A stretch of 32,637 nt of DNA from Paramacrobiotus richtersi. Lineage: Eukaryota > Tardigrada > Eutardigrada > Parachela > Macrobiotidae. Position 1 is the stretch's first letter. Each line of letters starts with the position of its first letter. The stretch lies in contig JAQGAU010000263.1 in assembly GCA_034698045.1 (NCBI GenBank), forward strand, positions 1 to 32,637, in the 5' to 3' direction. Shown here piece by piece: positions 9,050 to 20,543 of this stretch. The notes below the pieces were generated by a model. It saw nothing but the letters and a program-made list of their open reading frames with translations, was not told the DNA's origin and did not search any database. The translations under genes and the position numbers were made by a program.

Positions 9050-10820
9050 ATTCTGCCGATGGTATTCCATGCGGATCCGCAATTGTTTGCGTTTTTATAT
9101 TGTATTTGTGGTCCGTTTGTTTATTTATGGTGTTATGGAATATTTTTACAGTTTGATTTTTTGTAAACTTTGTATGAAAATGTCGCATTAGGGATCGACT
9201 AAACTGCATTATGGTTGAATGTTTTGTGGAGTTGCTCTGTTTTGGGGACGTTTGTGAGTGTTTGATGTGTTTTATTTCGGTACGTTATGCGGCGTAGTAG
9301 TTCGTGGTTGTCAATGTGTCGACTTAATGTGGATTTATGATAAACGGAGGCGCATAATTTGTTGAAGTCAGCTGTTGGACTGCGTTTTCTGGTATCGAGC
9401 TATACCGCTAATTGTCTGCGTTTATTCTTCCTGGTGTAATTCCACAATCCGCGTGGTATATTTTCGATATACAACAGATACCGTCCGAATTGCCACATTT
9501 ACCTATGCGTAGGTTCAGTGAGCCGTTTGTTTATGTAAGTAGATAACAGGAAACGCTAAGCGGATGTGTCGTTCCTTGAATTGACGATATGTCCAAATGT
9601 TGGGCTTGAATTTTCTTCTGGTAGTAACTGGCTACTGCATGGAAGAGCCCAAAAATCTTGTCGAAGCGTCGGAGACTGATCAGACAGACTTTTAGCAACA
9701 AAATGTTTCTTTGTCTTCGGAGCCCCAGGAACGAGATCTAGATAAACGGAGCATTCCCGCTTGAGTGAACTTGGAAGAAGTTAACATATGTGTGCAAGTT
9801 GAGCGGTGAACCTATTCTTGCTTATCACAGGTAGAAGTACGGAAAGTGCCGCAAGATAGGCATATACTGTACAGATAGAACACATCCACGTCACTGTTCC
9901 TCTTGTGTCTGCCGCGGCTTTCCGTCGGTTTGGCGCTTAAGGGAAAGCGAATACACCACTGCACACGAAATTATTGGAGATATATTTTTGATAAGATTTT
10001 GCCGAACAGGTTATTGTTCTTGTTATTTCCTCGCTTTGAGTTTCGCCCCCGAGTTGCCGCGTGACCTCGCATACTACACAGACCTTGATGTTTACGTGAT
10101 CGATGCACTTCGCTTAACCATAATCTGGTACATTGTATTCCGTAATACACGACCCTGTCGGAATTTCCGTGATTAAATGTGCATAGGTTCGGTGATCCGC
10201 CTGTTTGTGCAGTTAATATTAAGAAAATTATGATCATCGGACGCGCCGCGGCCTGACACATTGTCCATAAATCACCGTGATGCTCGTCTCTCGGGAAACC
10301 AGACGCATTGTCCGACAAACGTGGAAATATATTATTCTCCACGTTTTAAAGGAAACCAGTTTTACCGCATATTTTTGTAGGATTACCACGTCTTCGTAAT
10401 ATATTTGCTACAATGATCGTTTAGTGCATATTTCACGGAAGGTCACTTGAATGGCAGTATTTTAACGAGTTTTTCTGCGGAAAACACTTTGTGCGTTAGA
10501 AGAGGGTGCAGAGTAACGGAAATGTTTAATGAATAGATTTTCTCTGCTACGTCAACAAACAGACGTACCGATTACTCACATCTGCTAAGGAGAGGTAAAT
10601 ATCGAATGAAGAGTCTCCGTCAAAATTAATCAAAGACCGGAAGTTGTGGATTTCGAGCAACGTGGAGCCAGTTAGCAGACATTTACAGGAACACCGTCTA
10701 CCAAGTTGTGTGTTTCTTCAACGGTAATATCCATTCCCTTCTTTAACATGACGCGATCCTGGGTATAACTTTTATAGCAGCATCCGAATTCTTTTGTTGT
10801 GGACACTCCCGGACAGTGAA
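9050..10820. other. Gene-poor interval between gene B and pseudo-GPCR E
   Basis: No convincing coding frame is seen. An imperfect direct repeat of about 32 bases (roughly 78% identical, mostly transitions) occurs at 9504-9535 and 10179-10210, with core TAGGTTC-GTGA-CCG-TGTTT. The 3' part presumably held the promoter of the GPCR that became pseudogene E. Confidence 0.4.
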
Positions 10821-11977
10821 ATGTCCAGTATGCTTCAAAACACTACGTACCGCAACGAAAGCACTGCCAAGCAACCTTTTCCGTTCCCAGTATCTGCCCT
10901 AATATGCTGGACATCCTTTTACTTATCCATCTGCTATGCAGCGACACTTGGTAACCTTTTTGTTGCGGGGTTAATCCTGTGCAGTCCTAAACTGCGTACT
11001 GGATACGGCTTGCTAATCGGACATTGCTTAATTGTCTACGTATTGCTCTGTTTTGTCAGTTATTCTAATAATTAATCGCACCCATGTTGTATGGAAAGCA
11101 AGTAGCAAATGTTCAAGTAGATCCAAGATATTGCAGTTTGATCATGTGGTTCAGAATGACCTGTCGATACACTGGCAACTGGATAGAGACCTACATTTCC
11201 GTGAACCGGGTCGCTGCTCTATCCTTTCCATACAATTTTACAAATACCGAAACTTTTCCAGCAAAAAAAAGGAAAGTGCTATTGCATGGGAATGATATGG
11301 CTGTTTGCCGGCACTCTTCCCGCTAACGGGTGTTTAAACATCGGTGTGAGTTATCCCATTTAATATCATGCACGCTGGGATTCTGTGCTATCGTCCAGAA
11401 AGGTGCGTTCGGTATTGTGACGCCGTGTTTAGCCAACCGGTACTGGTTATGGTGCGATCTATTTGAAAATGCCGACGGACAAGCGACGTGCTGTGAGCCT
11501 GTGTGTGTGGCTTCCGATGCTCGTGAGAGTAAGAACACGTGCCGAAGGAAAAGTCAGAGGTTAGCCAAAGGCCCAAAGCGAACATGGTGTTTGCGTCGTT
11601 CTCCTTTGACGTGTTTTCATTTGCGATCATGCCAGTTTCGAACACAATCATGCCTGATGTGCTGATGCAGCGTCCACTGGTATCACTTTGGTTGGGATCG
11701 CTACAGTTATTAGGATACTTTGTTAGTCCGGTGAGTACAATGTGCCACCAGAAAACGGCGTTTGTGTTACTTTATTTTTAGTTTACTGCAGGTGATATTC
11801 CTTGTAATGAGAACAGGATACATGTCGGAACTGAGGCGTGTTTGTGACCGTTTATGTCTGGGAAGTATTATGAAGGCGAAGAAAAGAAGCGGAATCAGCA
11901 GTCTACCGGTTCCGTCCTACTCCTTAGAGGGTACACGAGGAGTGAGCTGGAACAAAAAAAAGAAAGACAGTGAGTGA
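10821..11977 (+). pseudogene. Rhodopsin-like GPCR pseudogene E
   Basis: All seven-TM landmarks of the neighbouring GPCRs can be followed in order, but in changing frames. From 10821: N-glycosylation sequons, TM1 with LGNLFVAGLIL, and TM2 start LRTGYGLLIG, then a stop after a frame change near 11060. Next comes YCSLIMWF and the TM3 end VNRVAALSFPYNF, equivalent to INRFVAICFPFVY in gene F. A second shift falls around the A8 run near 11262, leading into TM4 IWLFAGTLP. After a possible 53-bp intron (11346-11398) come GAFGIVTPCL and, in yet another frame, a TM5-like VSLCVWLPMLV. TM6-TM7 (MVFASFSFDVFSFAIMPV to LLGYFVSP) ends at a good GTGAGT donor (11731); the last exon runs 11792-11977. At least four frame changes rule out a functional receptor. 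Confidence 0.75.
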
Positions 11978-13686
11978 GTTAGAAAGAAAGACAGAATTAA
12001 ATTTTTACAAATGCTGCATGATGACGTGTACTGATATGTTCATCTGCAGTTGCAGTACATGGCATATGCTTTCTGACAGGTTCGCGTTATTCTTGCTGCA
12101 GCACCGCGTTCATAGACTGGTTACTTTCAGGAATTGCAGCGATCGTGGTTGGATTAATTGCTCATTTTGTGGGTGAATAATAGCGGAACAACAGCTGCAG
12201 TCTAAATTCTAAAATATCCCTAATTATGCATTTTAGCTAATATGATGTTTGAGCTGACACTGGTTACCAAGATTATGGATTTACCTGGATTTATGTACAT
12301 ACATGTATGTATGCTTCATTTACCACGGCGCTGGGTAAAAACAAGACGCGGTATTTAATCCTAATCATTCTCGGACAGATTTGCTCATGAATCATCTGCG
12401 AAAAATTTCCGAGCCGTATCAGAGAACAATAAAATCTAGTTTGCAAGTCAGGACTGGTAGCAAGTATGTACGGACTACGAAGTGGCATCCAGCCATATTA
12501 TTTTAAACGAAGTTGGTATGTAAGGCTATTGTATGTGCGAAAGGGTCCTCAAACCGCGAATGTGTACAACCGTAGGAACATCGGCAATTTGATTACAGTA
12601 TCTTACAGAGTAATGCAAAGTACTGCAAAGTGGCAAACCTGTAAGCACAACATCTGCTGATGCGAAGTATGGTAACCGCTACCATTATCAAATTTTGATT
12701 TTTTTTTCCACTGGGTTAATTTCGAGCCAGTTGTTCCGCATGCACGCTGTTCCTCTAATTACCATATGAAAAGCGGTTAATGTTCATTTCCAAATTCTAA
12801 TACAGTATTTGATGTACAGGACGAACCGTTCGTTTGCTTACATACGCGAGGTCTCGCCGAATTGTGCAAGCCCATAGAAACGGTTTCTGGGACTTCTAAA
12901 AGACTGTGATATATTTGACAGAAGATCGGAGGAAGACAAGTAAGGTGGTATCAATATTACTTAGAATACGTTTTACGAGGATCTACACACAGAGCAGACA
13001 TTATGAGATAATCTCTTGGATTGACCGTAACTATACCTGTTTGTCCGCTTAGGCAGCCGCTCAGTCCGTGTAGATGCGACCACGTTCAGTGCGCTGTCGC
13101 ATGGGTTTATTGGTTTTTGTAACTGTAGGCTTCCCTTCATACAAGCCGCGTAGTCGACTGAGACGGAAACTTTACTGGATGGGCGGTGGGCCTGAATCGA
13201 ACGGCGTGCCGTGGGGAAAAAATAACTTTCCATGTCTCGCGAATAAAGTATTGTCTGCTCGTTCACCTATTAGACCAGAACTGTAAAATAATATGGCCGA
13301 CATTTCCGCAGTATAAATAACCGAAGCCTTTTATTCGTAATGACGAGTCGTAATTTCGTAGGTTTACCACAATGGTTAGAATTGTAACATCCGATTCCGG
13401 ATTGACTTCTTATACTAATGATCGAAATAAAGCAGTCAACAAAATTAATGATACCGCCATTCCTTGTGCAAACTTTAGCCACATGATGATGACTTTTGCC
13501 GTTCGATATGTATCGCAACACTACATCGCAAAACATTGTCACAAGAAAGCGAAACTGCACAAAAAATCCGTCTACATAAAAACTGTCCAGTAATATTATT
13601 AGATAAATCGACAAAGGCAGCAAATCAAAATTAAGTCAACCAAAATCCGGCATTCCTTGTTGATCATTTCGACTATGCGACAGAAT
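11978..13686. other. Gene-poor interval between GPCR pseudogene E and F-box gene C
   Basis: The two genes point towards each other, so this is a tail-to-tail spacer. Only short frames occur. A perfect 16-base palindrome (TACATACA and TGTATGTA, 12296-12311) looks like simple sequence. Nothing else is recognised. Confidence 0.4.
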
Positions 13687-16173
13687 TCACCAACGGAAAT
13701 TGAAGATGACTGGCTCGTTGCGGGGAATCTTGAGAACTTTGTGGAGGGTAATTCGGCTCAGTTTGCTGGGCACTATAACAGCCAGGTCATCCGCCGTCCA
13801 TTGCTTGTTGCGCAACTGATTATCAGCGCGCGGATCTGCGCTCTGGTACTCGGTCAACACCTGTATAAAAACCTTTTTTCAAACGGATCGCTGACGCATA
13901 TATATAATTACTTTATCGGACTACAGCAAATTCTAACAGAATTCATATTGAGTCAAATGATGTAGCTCAGAAATGGATTAAATGAAGCGTCTCCTATACC
14001 TTCAGCACTTCATTAATCAAATCGTTATCCGCCCCCTGAACCAGTTCCAGCCAACGACCCAAGTTTGCACTGCTCAAATACGGCAGACTGTCCTCCATCA
14101 TGCTCCACATGGCTTCCACGGATAACGCTCCACTGATTCTTCCTTCCGAAATATGGACGATTGCAGGTGTGTCTGTTAATCGTGCCAGACCAAAGTTCAG
14201 CGTCGTAAACTGAAATACATTAAGACGCATGTTAACTGCATGCAAACGCTCTTAAAACAGGTATTTGCCTGATAACGCACCAAATGATAACGCTAAGGAA
14301 TCAGTTTCGAAACTGGATTCCTTAGCGAAATCTGTCTATGGCGCAGGATTCAACAGTATGACTGATTTTCCAAGCAAAAGACTTCGAAGCTGACAGTAAT
14401 TACATTGCTACAAGGCTTTGCAAAACCTATGAACTATGTAGTAACTAGTTCGTACGTTGAGTTTCAGCAGTTCCACAGTGACATTTTTCAGCACCAGACT
14501 GCGACAGACAGAGGTGAAGCTGTTCAGCTCCTTGCAGATATGGTCGACAAAGTAGCTGAAATGGGGACCTCGATCTTCCACTGGTTTATGCCAGTTCCAT
14601 GTGACGTTGGCCAGAATAACGTTCTCCAACTGAGGCAACTGACTTTCCTGCAAAATGAGTATTCTTTAGCCAAGTTCGAAACTTTAGCGTACGGGCTTTA
14701 TCGTACGTAGAAACTTTAGCGTACAGTTTCAATGCTATCATATGTACGTAAACCACATTTTGCGACTCCTTCGCGTTGAAAATAAATTCGCTTTCTTCGG
14801 GTGTTTGTACTAGGTCGAATCAGTATTTCGATCACGTGGCCCGAAACTGTATCTGCAGATTGAAATATCTATCTAGAGTTAAAATTAGAAGTATCTATCT
14901 ACCTGTGCAATGCAGCGAAACAAGCGCCCGCTACACAACAGCGGCTTATACTCGTCCTTCAAGTAGCTAACAACGTCTTTCGACTTTCTGGTCGTACAGC
15001 TGGTGTTGATAATGATCTTTGTTCGTCCAGTCCACTGCTTGCACAGGCTCTTAACACGAACGACACTCTGTCCTGGCTGACCTTCAGGCACACCGACACA
15101 CAAAGTGCGGATCACAGGATACGCGGTCAAGATATCATTCCACTTTGTGCACACCCCGCGCAATCTCACTTGCTCCAAACCGTCCAAATAAGTAAAGACC
15201 TCCGCTAGCAGCTCTAGCAGAAGATAGTTATTGATGGGTTCTGGTTCCATGGTGCCAAATGTCTCCGTAAGGGACATTGTAACCGTCCCAGCATCAGTAT
15301 TGTCCAGTCGTTTGCGCTTAGCGTCCGGGTATTCTCGAGGCTTAACACCCAACATGCGTAGAAGCGTTTCACCCTAAGACCCAGAATCACTAGACCATCG
15401 CTCAATACATATCGGTATCGACGAATTTCGATCTAGTCTAAAGTTGTAATCCATCCATAAACGACTGAATCATTAATAAGATTATAAAAAAGGATTAATT
15501 ATTGTTAATATAATTATTATTATTACCTCAAGCTGTCCATCGAAGGTATTATAACCCCGAGCGAAGTGTTTGACACCTTTCAAAACATGGAGGATCCCGC
15601 CATCGATATAAGTTGCCAGGATCTTCACCCCGGAATTATTCGAGTTAAAGCTGTCCACGAGATGTTGATCAGCAGGCGAAGTCTTGTAAAGACCAGGTGA
15701 TGGAGTTCCACTGGAAATCCCACTGGGCAGTACAACCTGTTCCTTGACAAGGTCCTTTTTTTAACCAAGGACCAAATCGCTTCTTCTGTGTGTTCTCGTT
15801 GTTCCTGAATACGATCTGCTGGAAGCACCTCCATCGTTGTGCCTTCCGGTGTTGTAACCAGCACCAGACCAAAAGCCCCAAAGCAGCCGACTTCTCCAGC
15901 CAGGAAGACTGCGGGATACCATCTGGCGGGCTCCTTCAACTTCAGTCGCATCAAAGCGTCCACTGGCATTCGTTCTGTCACCTCGGGCGGATGGAATTCC
16001 ATATAGAAGCGGTAAACCTGGCCGAATGGTGCCAGCTGAGGCGTATCGCATCCAAGATCATTCACTACCAAGCCTTCTTCAACGCAGTCGATTACTCGTC
16101 CATGATACAGTAGTGCGTCGCCGCCACGAATATCGACGCTATTCCAGGGACGATGGATAGTCGAGGAAGGCAT
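13687..16173 (-). CDS. F-box family protein, gene C (one frameshift in exon 1)
   Basis: Exons in transcription order: 16173-15537, 15373-14903, 14647-14456, 14209-14000, 13860-13687; all splice sites GT-AG and phase 0. Start MPSSTIHRPWNSVDIRG aligns with MPYLIGNHTWNSADIRG of gene D. The first exon changes frame at the A7 run (window 15756-15762). Before it the frame reads TEEAIWSLVKK; after it another frame resumes DLVKEQVVLPSGISSGTPSPG, then YIDGGILHVLK up to the donor. Eight A's would give the same length as gene B, so one base is missing, by mutation or assembly error. Exon 2 is short, with AKRKRLD (NLS-like) and the F-box LLLELLAEVFTYLDG to VCTKWNDIL. Exons 3-5 are intact and end ...FNFRW. 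Expected length is about 560 residues. If the shift is real, the protein stops in exon 1. Confidence 0.8.
14291..14327. repeat. 37-base near-perfect palindrome in intron 3 of gene C
   Basis: CGCTAAGGAATC pairs with GATTCCTTAGCG, and the bases between (AGTTTCGAAACT plus one extra G) are themselves palindromic, so the whole stretch folds with a single bulged base. Intron 3 is 246 bp here against 55-61 bp in A and B. Confidence 0.75.
14678..14724. repeat. Short direct repeat in intron 2 of gene C
   Basis: GAAACTTTAGCGTAC occurs at 14678-14692 and again at 14710-14724, 32 bases apart. CGTACG occurs beside both copies. No function is evident. Confidence 0.6.
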
Positions 16174-16628
16174 TTTTTGATATTATTTCGAAATGTATAG
16201 AATGCCGCAGACGATTAGGAGAATGCTAACGGGAACCCAAAGTCCTAAGCAGAAATTATGCCACAGAACTTGTCCAAACTGCGCAAATGCATGGCAGTGC
16301 GACTGATCGCAGCTGACTCGCTTCTTCGCTTTGTAACTTACTTGTATTTACTGATCTCTGGCGTGGCAGGCCGATAGGGCAACTTCTTGATAAGCCGTTC
16401 AGCGTGCACTGTGCTGTCGCTATGGCTCGGTATGCACAACTATGCAGTTCCAAATGTTGTTTCTCTCAATCAGTGGATCCAACCAAAAAGCAAACATTAT
16501 CAATCTTACTACATAATTTTATAAATGCAATTTAATGTCCCGAAGTGAACTATTTATTGTCGAATTTACGAACGGTACGATATCTGTTTTTCAACAATGA
16601 AAACATATTTGATAAACGGAATTCGAAG

Positions 16629-16664
16629 CCACGTAATATTTGCGGAAAGTTTTATATTACGTGG
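16629..16664. repeat. Inverted repeat (11-bp arms) between genes C and F
   Basis: CCACGTAATAT (16629-16639) and ATATTACGTGG (16654-16664) are exact complements separated by 14 bases. ACGT is the core of several bZIP and bHLH sites, so a regulatory role is possible but unproven. Confidence 0.65.
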
Positions 16665-17690
16665 TGCTCATTTGTGGTTCCAAAGATACCAGTAGCAATG
16701 GATTAGGGTACGTTTAAACAAGGCAGCTTGTCGCATGGGTTACCGGAGTGGAACTACTGGTCGGTACATATTCATGGTTGCCATGTTTTAGAAGAAATAC
16801 TACTTTAACATAATTTTTTTAATGTGCTCTGTAAACAAATACCATACGTATGTACTGCACCACATTTTCTTACAAAGAGTTCCGGTCTGTACGTATGTAC
16901 CGTAATGACATTTTCTTAAAGGTCACCAGAACTCAGACGAGATATTATACGTGACATTATTCCGTGTACACTTCGGCACAGCTTTTCTTTATTAACCGCA
17001 GCTATCCCGGAGTTTCTGTAGTGGAGAAAAGAATCCAGTTTATCACGCGCAGACAGCTGAAAAATGGAAACTGGCCATAGGCAAGCATATATACATATGT
17101 TCCACCACTTCGCTAACACGCAGAATTAAGAGCTTATTATATCTGAACTTACTAGATAGTATAGCAGGTTCTTGGTAGAATATTTCCATTGAGGAGGAGA
17201 GTCACGATTTCTTCTTTGTGAAACCAAATCAGCAGCTTGGTCTGGAATACAGCCGATTTTCTTATTGTTCCGAGCGAGCCGCTATGCAGCTTTGTTTAGC
17301 CCAAATGGGGTGAGCAAACATGTGTAGACTGCTTTTATACGTAATTCTGTGCTACTGTACTGGCTTATGCGGACTGGGCGACATCAGACATCCTACAGAG
17401 TTACCTGAGACACCGCTCTAACACTTCGATAGAGCTTATTGAAGTAGCGTCTGAAACGCACTAATTATCCAAAGAAATGCCATGAAAAAACCCACAGCGG
17501 GGAGCTTTCAATCCGGATGAGCGCGCCTTCGCATGTCAATGCGTCAGGCAAGATTTGCCCGCGAGCGGTGCACGGTGACCACAATAACGTGACACCTTAA
17601 GCACATACCGGTAGAAGGTAGTTCGATTGCTACTGCCAGGTCGAACATGGAAGTTAAGTTATAATGCTAATGAAATTTCATACGCCGCAG

Positions 17691-17726
17691 TTGCAAGAGG
17701 ATTATGATTGTGTGGAGATTGCAAGA
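17691..17726 (+). promoter_or_regulatory. 28-bp insertion in the 5' leader of GPCR F, between 8-bp direct repeats
   Basis: TTGCAAGA stands at 17691 and again at 17719. The matching leader of GPCR G has it only once (22408). The extra 28 bases remove the stop of a short upstream reading frame (see the uORF entry for G): the F frame from the ATG at 17670 runs on across the receptor start in another frame. Confidence 0.55.
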
Positions 17727-17757
17727 AGCGTAATTTGTTTCTACGGTTCTGTTCACC

Positions 17758-19054
17758 ATGAACAACACAACGAGACTGCTGATTCTAAAAATTTATCCAT
17801 TGTATGCCGAAACATTTGTGGCCATCTCCACTGTTCTCTGCTTTTTCACCATCCTGGCATTCATCCTACTAATCTGGACAGTATGCCAGCAGAAATCTCT
17901 GCGTGTTGGATCCGGTGTGTTAATTCTCCATCAATTGCTAACAGAGTTTCTCGTAGTGGCCATTCACTGGCCGGTATTCATCTGGAACTTCCGGACCGCA
18001 CAAGCCGGTTTACCGCCATCGCAGACATTCTGCAGGCATTATCAGTTCTGGTATATGTCCAACATTACCGCTGGCTTTGGGGGAATGTCGGTACTGGCTA
18101 TCAATCGGTTTGTAGCGATCTGTTTTCCGTTCGTTTACCGCGGGTTTGTTTCACCAACGAGCCTGTTCGTTATGATTTTGCTCCCATGGATAATCGGAAC
18201 TGGGATTCATATCCACTCATATCTCGGTACGTTCGTGTTCAGTTTGCTGTTTTGTCATGCTTCGTTAAGCGAGTTGATGCATAATGTGCGATAAGCCTTG
18301 TTATCGTAACTTGTAAGTTTGCTTTCGGTATTCTTTGCGCTACTTAATTAACAAACATATACATGTACTGTACTTATTGTTAATGCAGTTCATACAGATT
18401 AAGGAAACATTCCATATTATTCTGATCATTGTAGGGTTGGATGGGGGATTTGCCGCCACGCCTCCGTTTGCCATCTGCGGATTCGTAAAGACTGGATTGC
18501 TGTTCGACATCTTAAACATCTTCCGTCCGTATTCAACACTTTTTTCCGGTTTCTTCTACATTCTTATTTTCGCGAAGGTTGTACTGGTTAAGCTGCACGG
18601 TCGTCAGATCCTACCCGCTTCGTCCATCGATGCTTCATCTAAGCAATTTCAACACCTACCAGGAACAACAAATCCTGCAGCTGGCGCGTACGAGAAAAGA
18701 CTGCAGATGGCCAAGTTATTGGGATATTCGTGTGCGGTACATGGGATATGCTTTTTAGCCGTACCGGTTATGCTGTTTGCTGCACCTACTATTGTCATGC
18801 AGAACCCCATGCTGGGGACCTGGTTGCGGTCGGCATACTTTCTTGGCTACTTATCCACACCGGTAAGGTCACCGTTTGTGAAAACGATTGACAACTGAAC
18901 ACGTTCATTAGCAGTGTTATTTTGTTAGGTTTCTCTCGCATTGCTGAGTCGGGAACACCGTAATGGTATACAACATCTGCTACGCACATGCCATCTAGTC
19001 AACAATGCTGCGGGGAACGGGGTTTCAAGAACCAACGCTGCAACACGATCTTGA
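17758..19054 (+). CDS. Rhodopsin-like GPCR F
   Basis: Three exons: 17758-18226, 18435-18862, 18929-19054, giving 340 residues. Intron 1 is phase 1 (GTACGT...TAG), intron 2 phase 0 (GTAAGG...TAG). The start ATG sits in CACCATGAAC. N-terminal sequons (NNTT); TM1 about 20-42, TM2 51-76, conserved Cys92 before TM3, TM3 95-118 ending in INRF where most class A receptors have DRY, TM4 136-156. TM5 is about 188-210, then a long third loop with basic residues, TM6 250-275 and TM7 285-305. The NPxxY place reads TPVSLAL. Cys171 may pair with Cys92. It would act at the plasma membrane; the ligand cannot be told. The paralogue G has exactly the same length and intron positions. A long out-of-frame upstream frame starts at 17664/17670. 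Confidence 0.9.
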
Positions 19055-20543
19055 AAACGGAATAATATCTGTTACATACTGTGAAAAGGAATATCGGCTG
19101 GCGCGTGGGCCAGGCTCACCCAATTCGTTTTGCGCAATCGTGCAACCCGCTAGCAATGGCAACAACATCTGCTGCATAATACAGATGTGTGCCTCAGAGG
19201 TACATGTGTTCAGTAATTATTACTTTCGATACCAATCTAATCGACGGAGTTTCGAAAATCCGTTCCGGTATACGTATGTGGTACTTTCCGCCTTTCTTTC
19301 GGGATCGTTGAATGCTTTCCGACAGACAGTATGTATTTGCATTTCAGCCTACGATGCAACTGTCCGTTAGTCGTGTCCCATTCAGCAATGCACTATACTT
19401 TTCACGAAACAAATAAGTCAGCAAAAAGCAACGGGACAACGAACATAGACTAATAAGCTACATAGACTAACAGGCGTGCAACCAATGGCCGTAGTCCGCA
19501 CGAACGACTAGAAATCTCGTGCCGAAGGAACGTACTTTAAACTGCCATGACCGTTAAAACGTACTTTTAACTGCCATGGCAGTTAAAACTATCGGTACAG
19601 ACCTGTACGATGACACCTTTCCGTCGTCACTTCTTTTGTCATCGTCGAAGGGGAAAATTAATTTTACACAGCCGGAATTTCATACAGTTTGGCGAGTAAA
19701 TTTCGCCTTGTAACATGCCATATTCCTAGTTTTATAATTTGTACGTTTTAGTGTTACCGTATGGACGGTTATGACTACACCCATATTGCCCGGATAGCCG
19801 CTTGACCAGACAGCGGGATAGGTGCATACCGCGCTATTAATTATAAGCCATTAACCTCTGCATTGTTTTGCGTTTTGTATGGGAACGGTGCGTCCGTGTC
19901 CTCTTTATTGCTCAGGTTAATGTATTCACATGGTTTGAGATTGGTCGAAATGTCGTAAAGTTAGCACTGGGCAGTGACCAGTGGAATCACCATGCAAATG
20001 CACGAGAAAGGATCAACTTGAGAAGCATGAAAACTTTGCATGATTCAGTACAGTTGAGTACGGCTTGAGTACTGCTCGGAGTTGCTGGCTGTACTTTTCA
20101 ACACCTTTGGAATATTGTACTTTTGCGTATATTAGATTCAGTTCTGATTAAACTTTAAAACCCCAAGATTGTTTGGCTGCCACTGTATGTTGTGTCTAGT
20201 ATATGGTCATATATTGGATATAACGTGCAGTCGGGGTAACATTAGCATCTGAAATTTGAAATCTCATCGCTTACCGTCATCACATCTGATGGTTGGTGTA
20301 CGGTTAAAGTGCACAGTTAGCACTGTATGAACAGCCTATCTACGTCAAACGACGTACCCCCTCTGTTTCAGCATAAAAGTATTGTCCGAGCGGTTTCTGG
20401 AAAAAGTACGGCAGAATACGGCTACCCGATTCAAATCACAAAAGAGTATCGTAATTGATTCACTAGAACTGCACAGCTTTTGAAACACCCCGGTAGACTG
20501 TCTTATGACTAACGGTCAAAATAGTCCGAGAATTCGACAGAAT
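19055..20543. other. 3' flank of GPCR F and spacer to the F-box remnant
   Basis: Up to about 19760 this is homologous to the flank of GPCR G (24413-25230): shared landmarks include the GGCGCGTGGGC-GGCTCACCCA block and ATTCCTAGTTTTA. It was therefore copied with the gene. No further gene is recognised. Confidence 0.5.
19531..19588. repeat. Two 29-bp tandem copies, the second a 24-base perfect palindrome
   Basis: Copy one is 19531-19559 and copy two 19560-19588, differing at a few bases. Bases 19565-19588 (half-site TTTTAACTGCCA) are perfectly self-complementary. The homologous place near 25065 downstream of GPCR G has only one diverged copy. Confidence 0.75.

Larger units (their letters stand above)
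16174..17757. other. Head-to-head intergenic region between F-box C and GPCR F
   Basis: Genes C and F diverge from here, so both promoters should lie within. The part from about 17220 to 17340 (core AACCCAAATG-GGTGAGCA) matches blocks at about 21600-21720 and 32340-32470, and 17540-17610 (core TTGCCC-GAGCGGTGCAC) matches 22270-22330. The 5' flank is therefore part of the duplicated unit. No coding frame is convincing. Confidence 0.5.

Noticed and set aside
11040-11100. A 44-bp intron explaining the first frame change in GPCR relic E
   Set aside because: Splicing it out would shorten the TM2-TM3 segment by about 12 residues relative to F and G, while reading through with one indel gives the expected length.
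13160-13250. tRNA gene on the minus strand (a B-box-like GTTCGATTC)
   Set aside because: No A box, acceptor stem or anticodon arm can be drawn around it.
17664-18284. 206-codon frame overlapping GPCR exon 1
   Set aside because: It is out of frame with the seven-TM protein conserved in G and runs through the intron donor; kept only as a possible upstream ORF effect.
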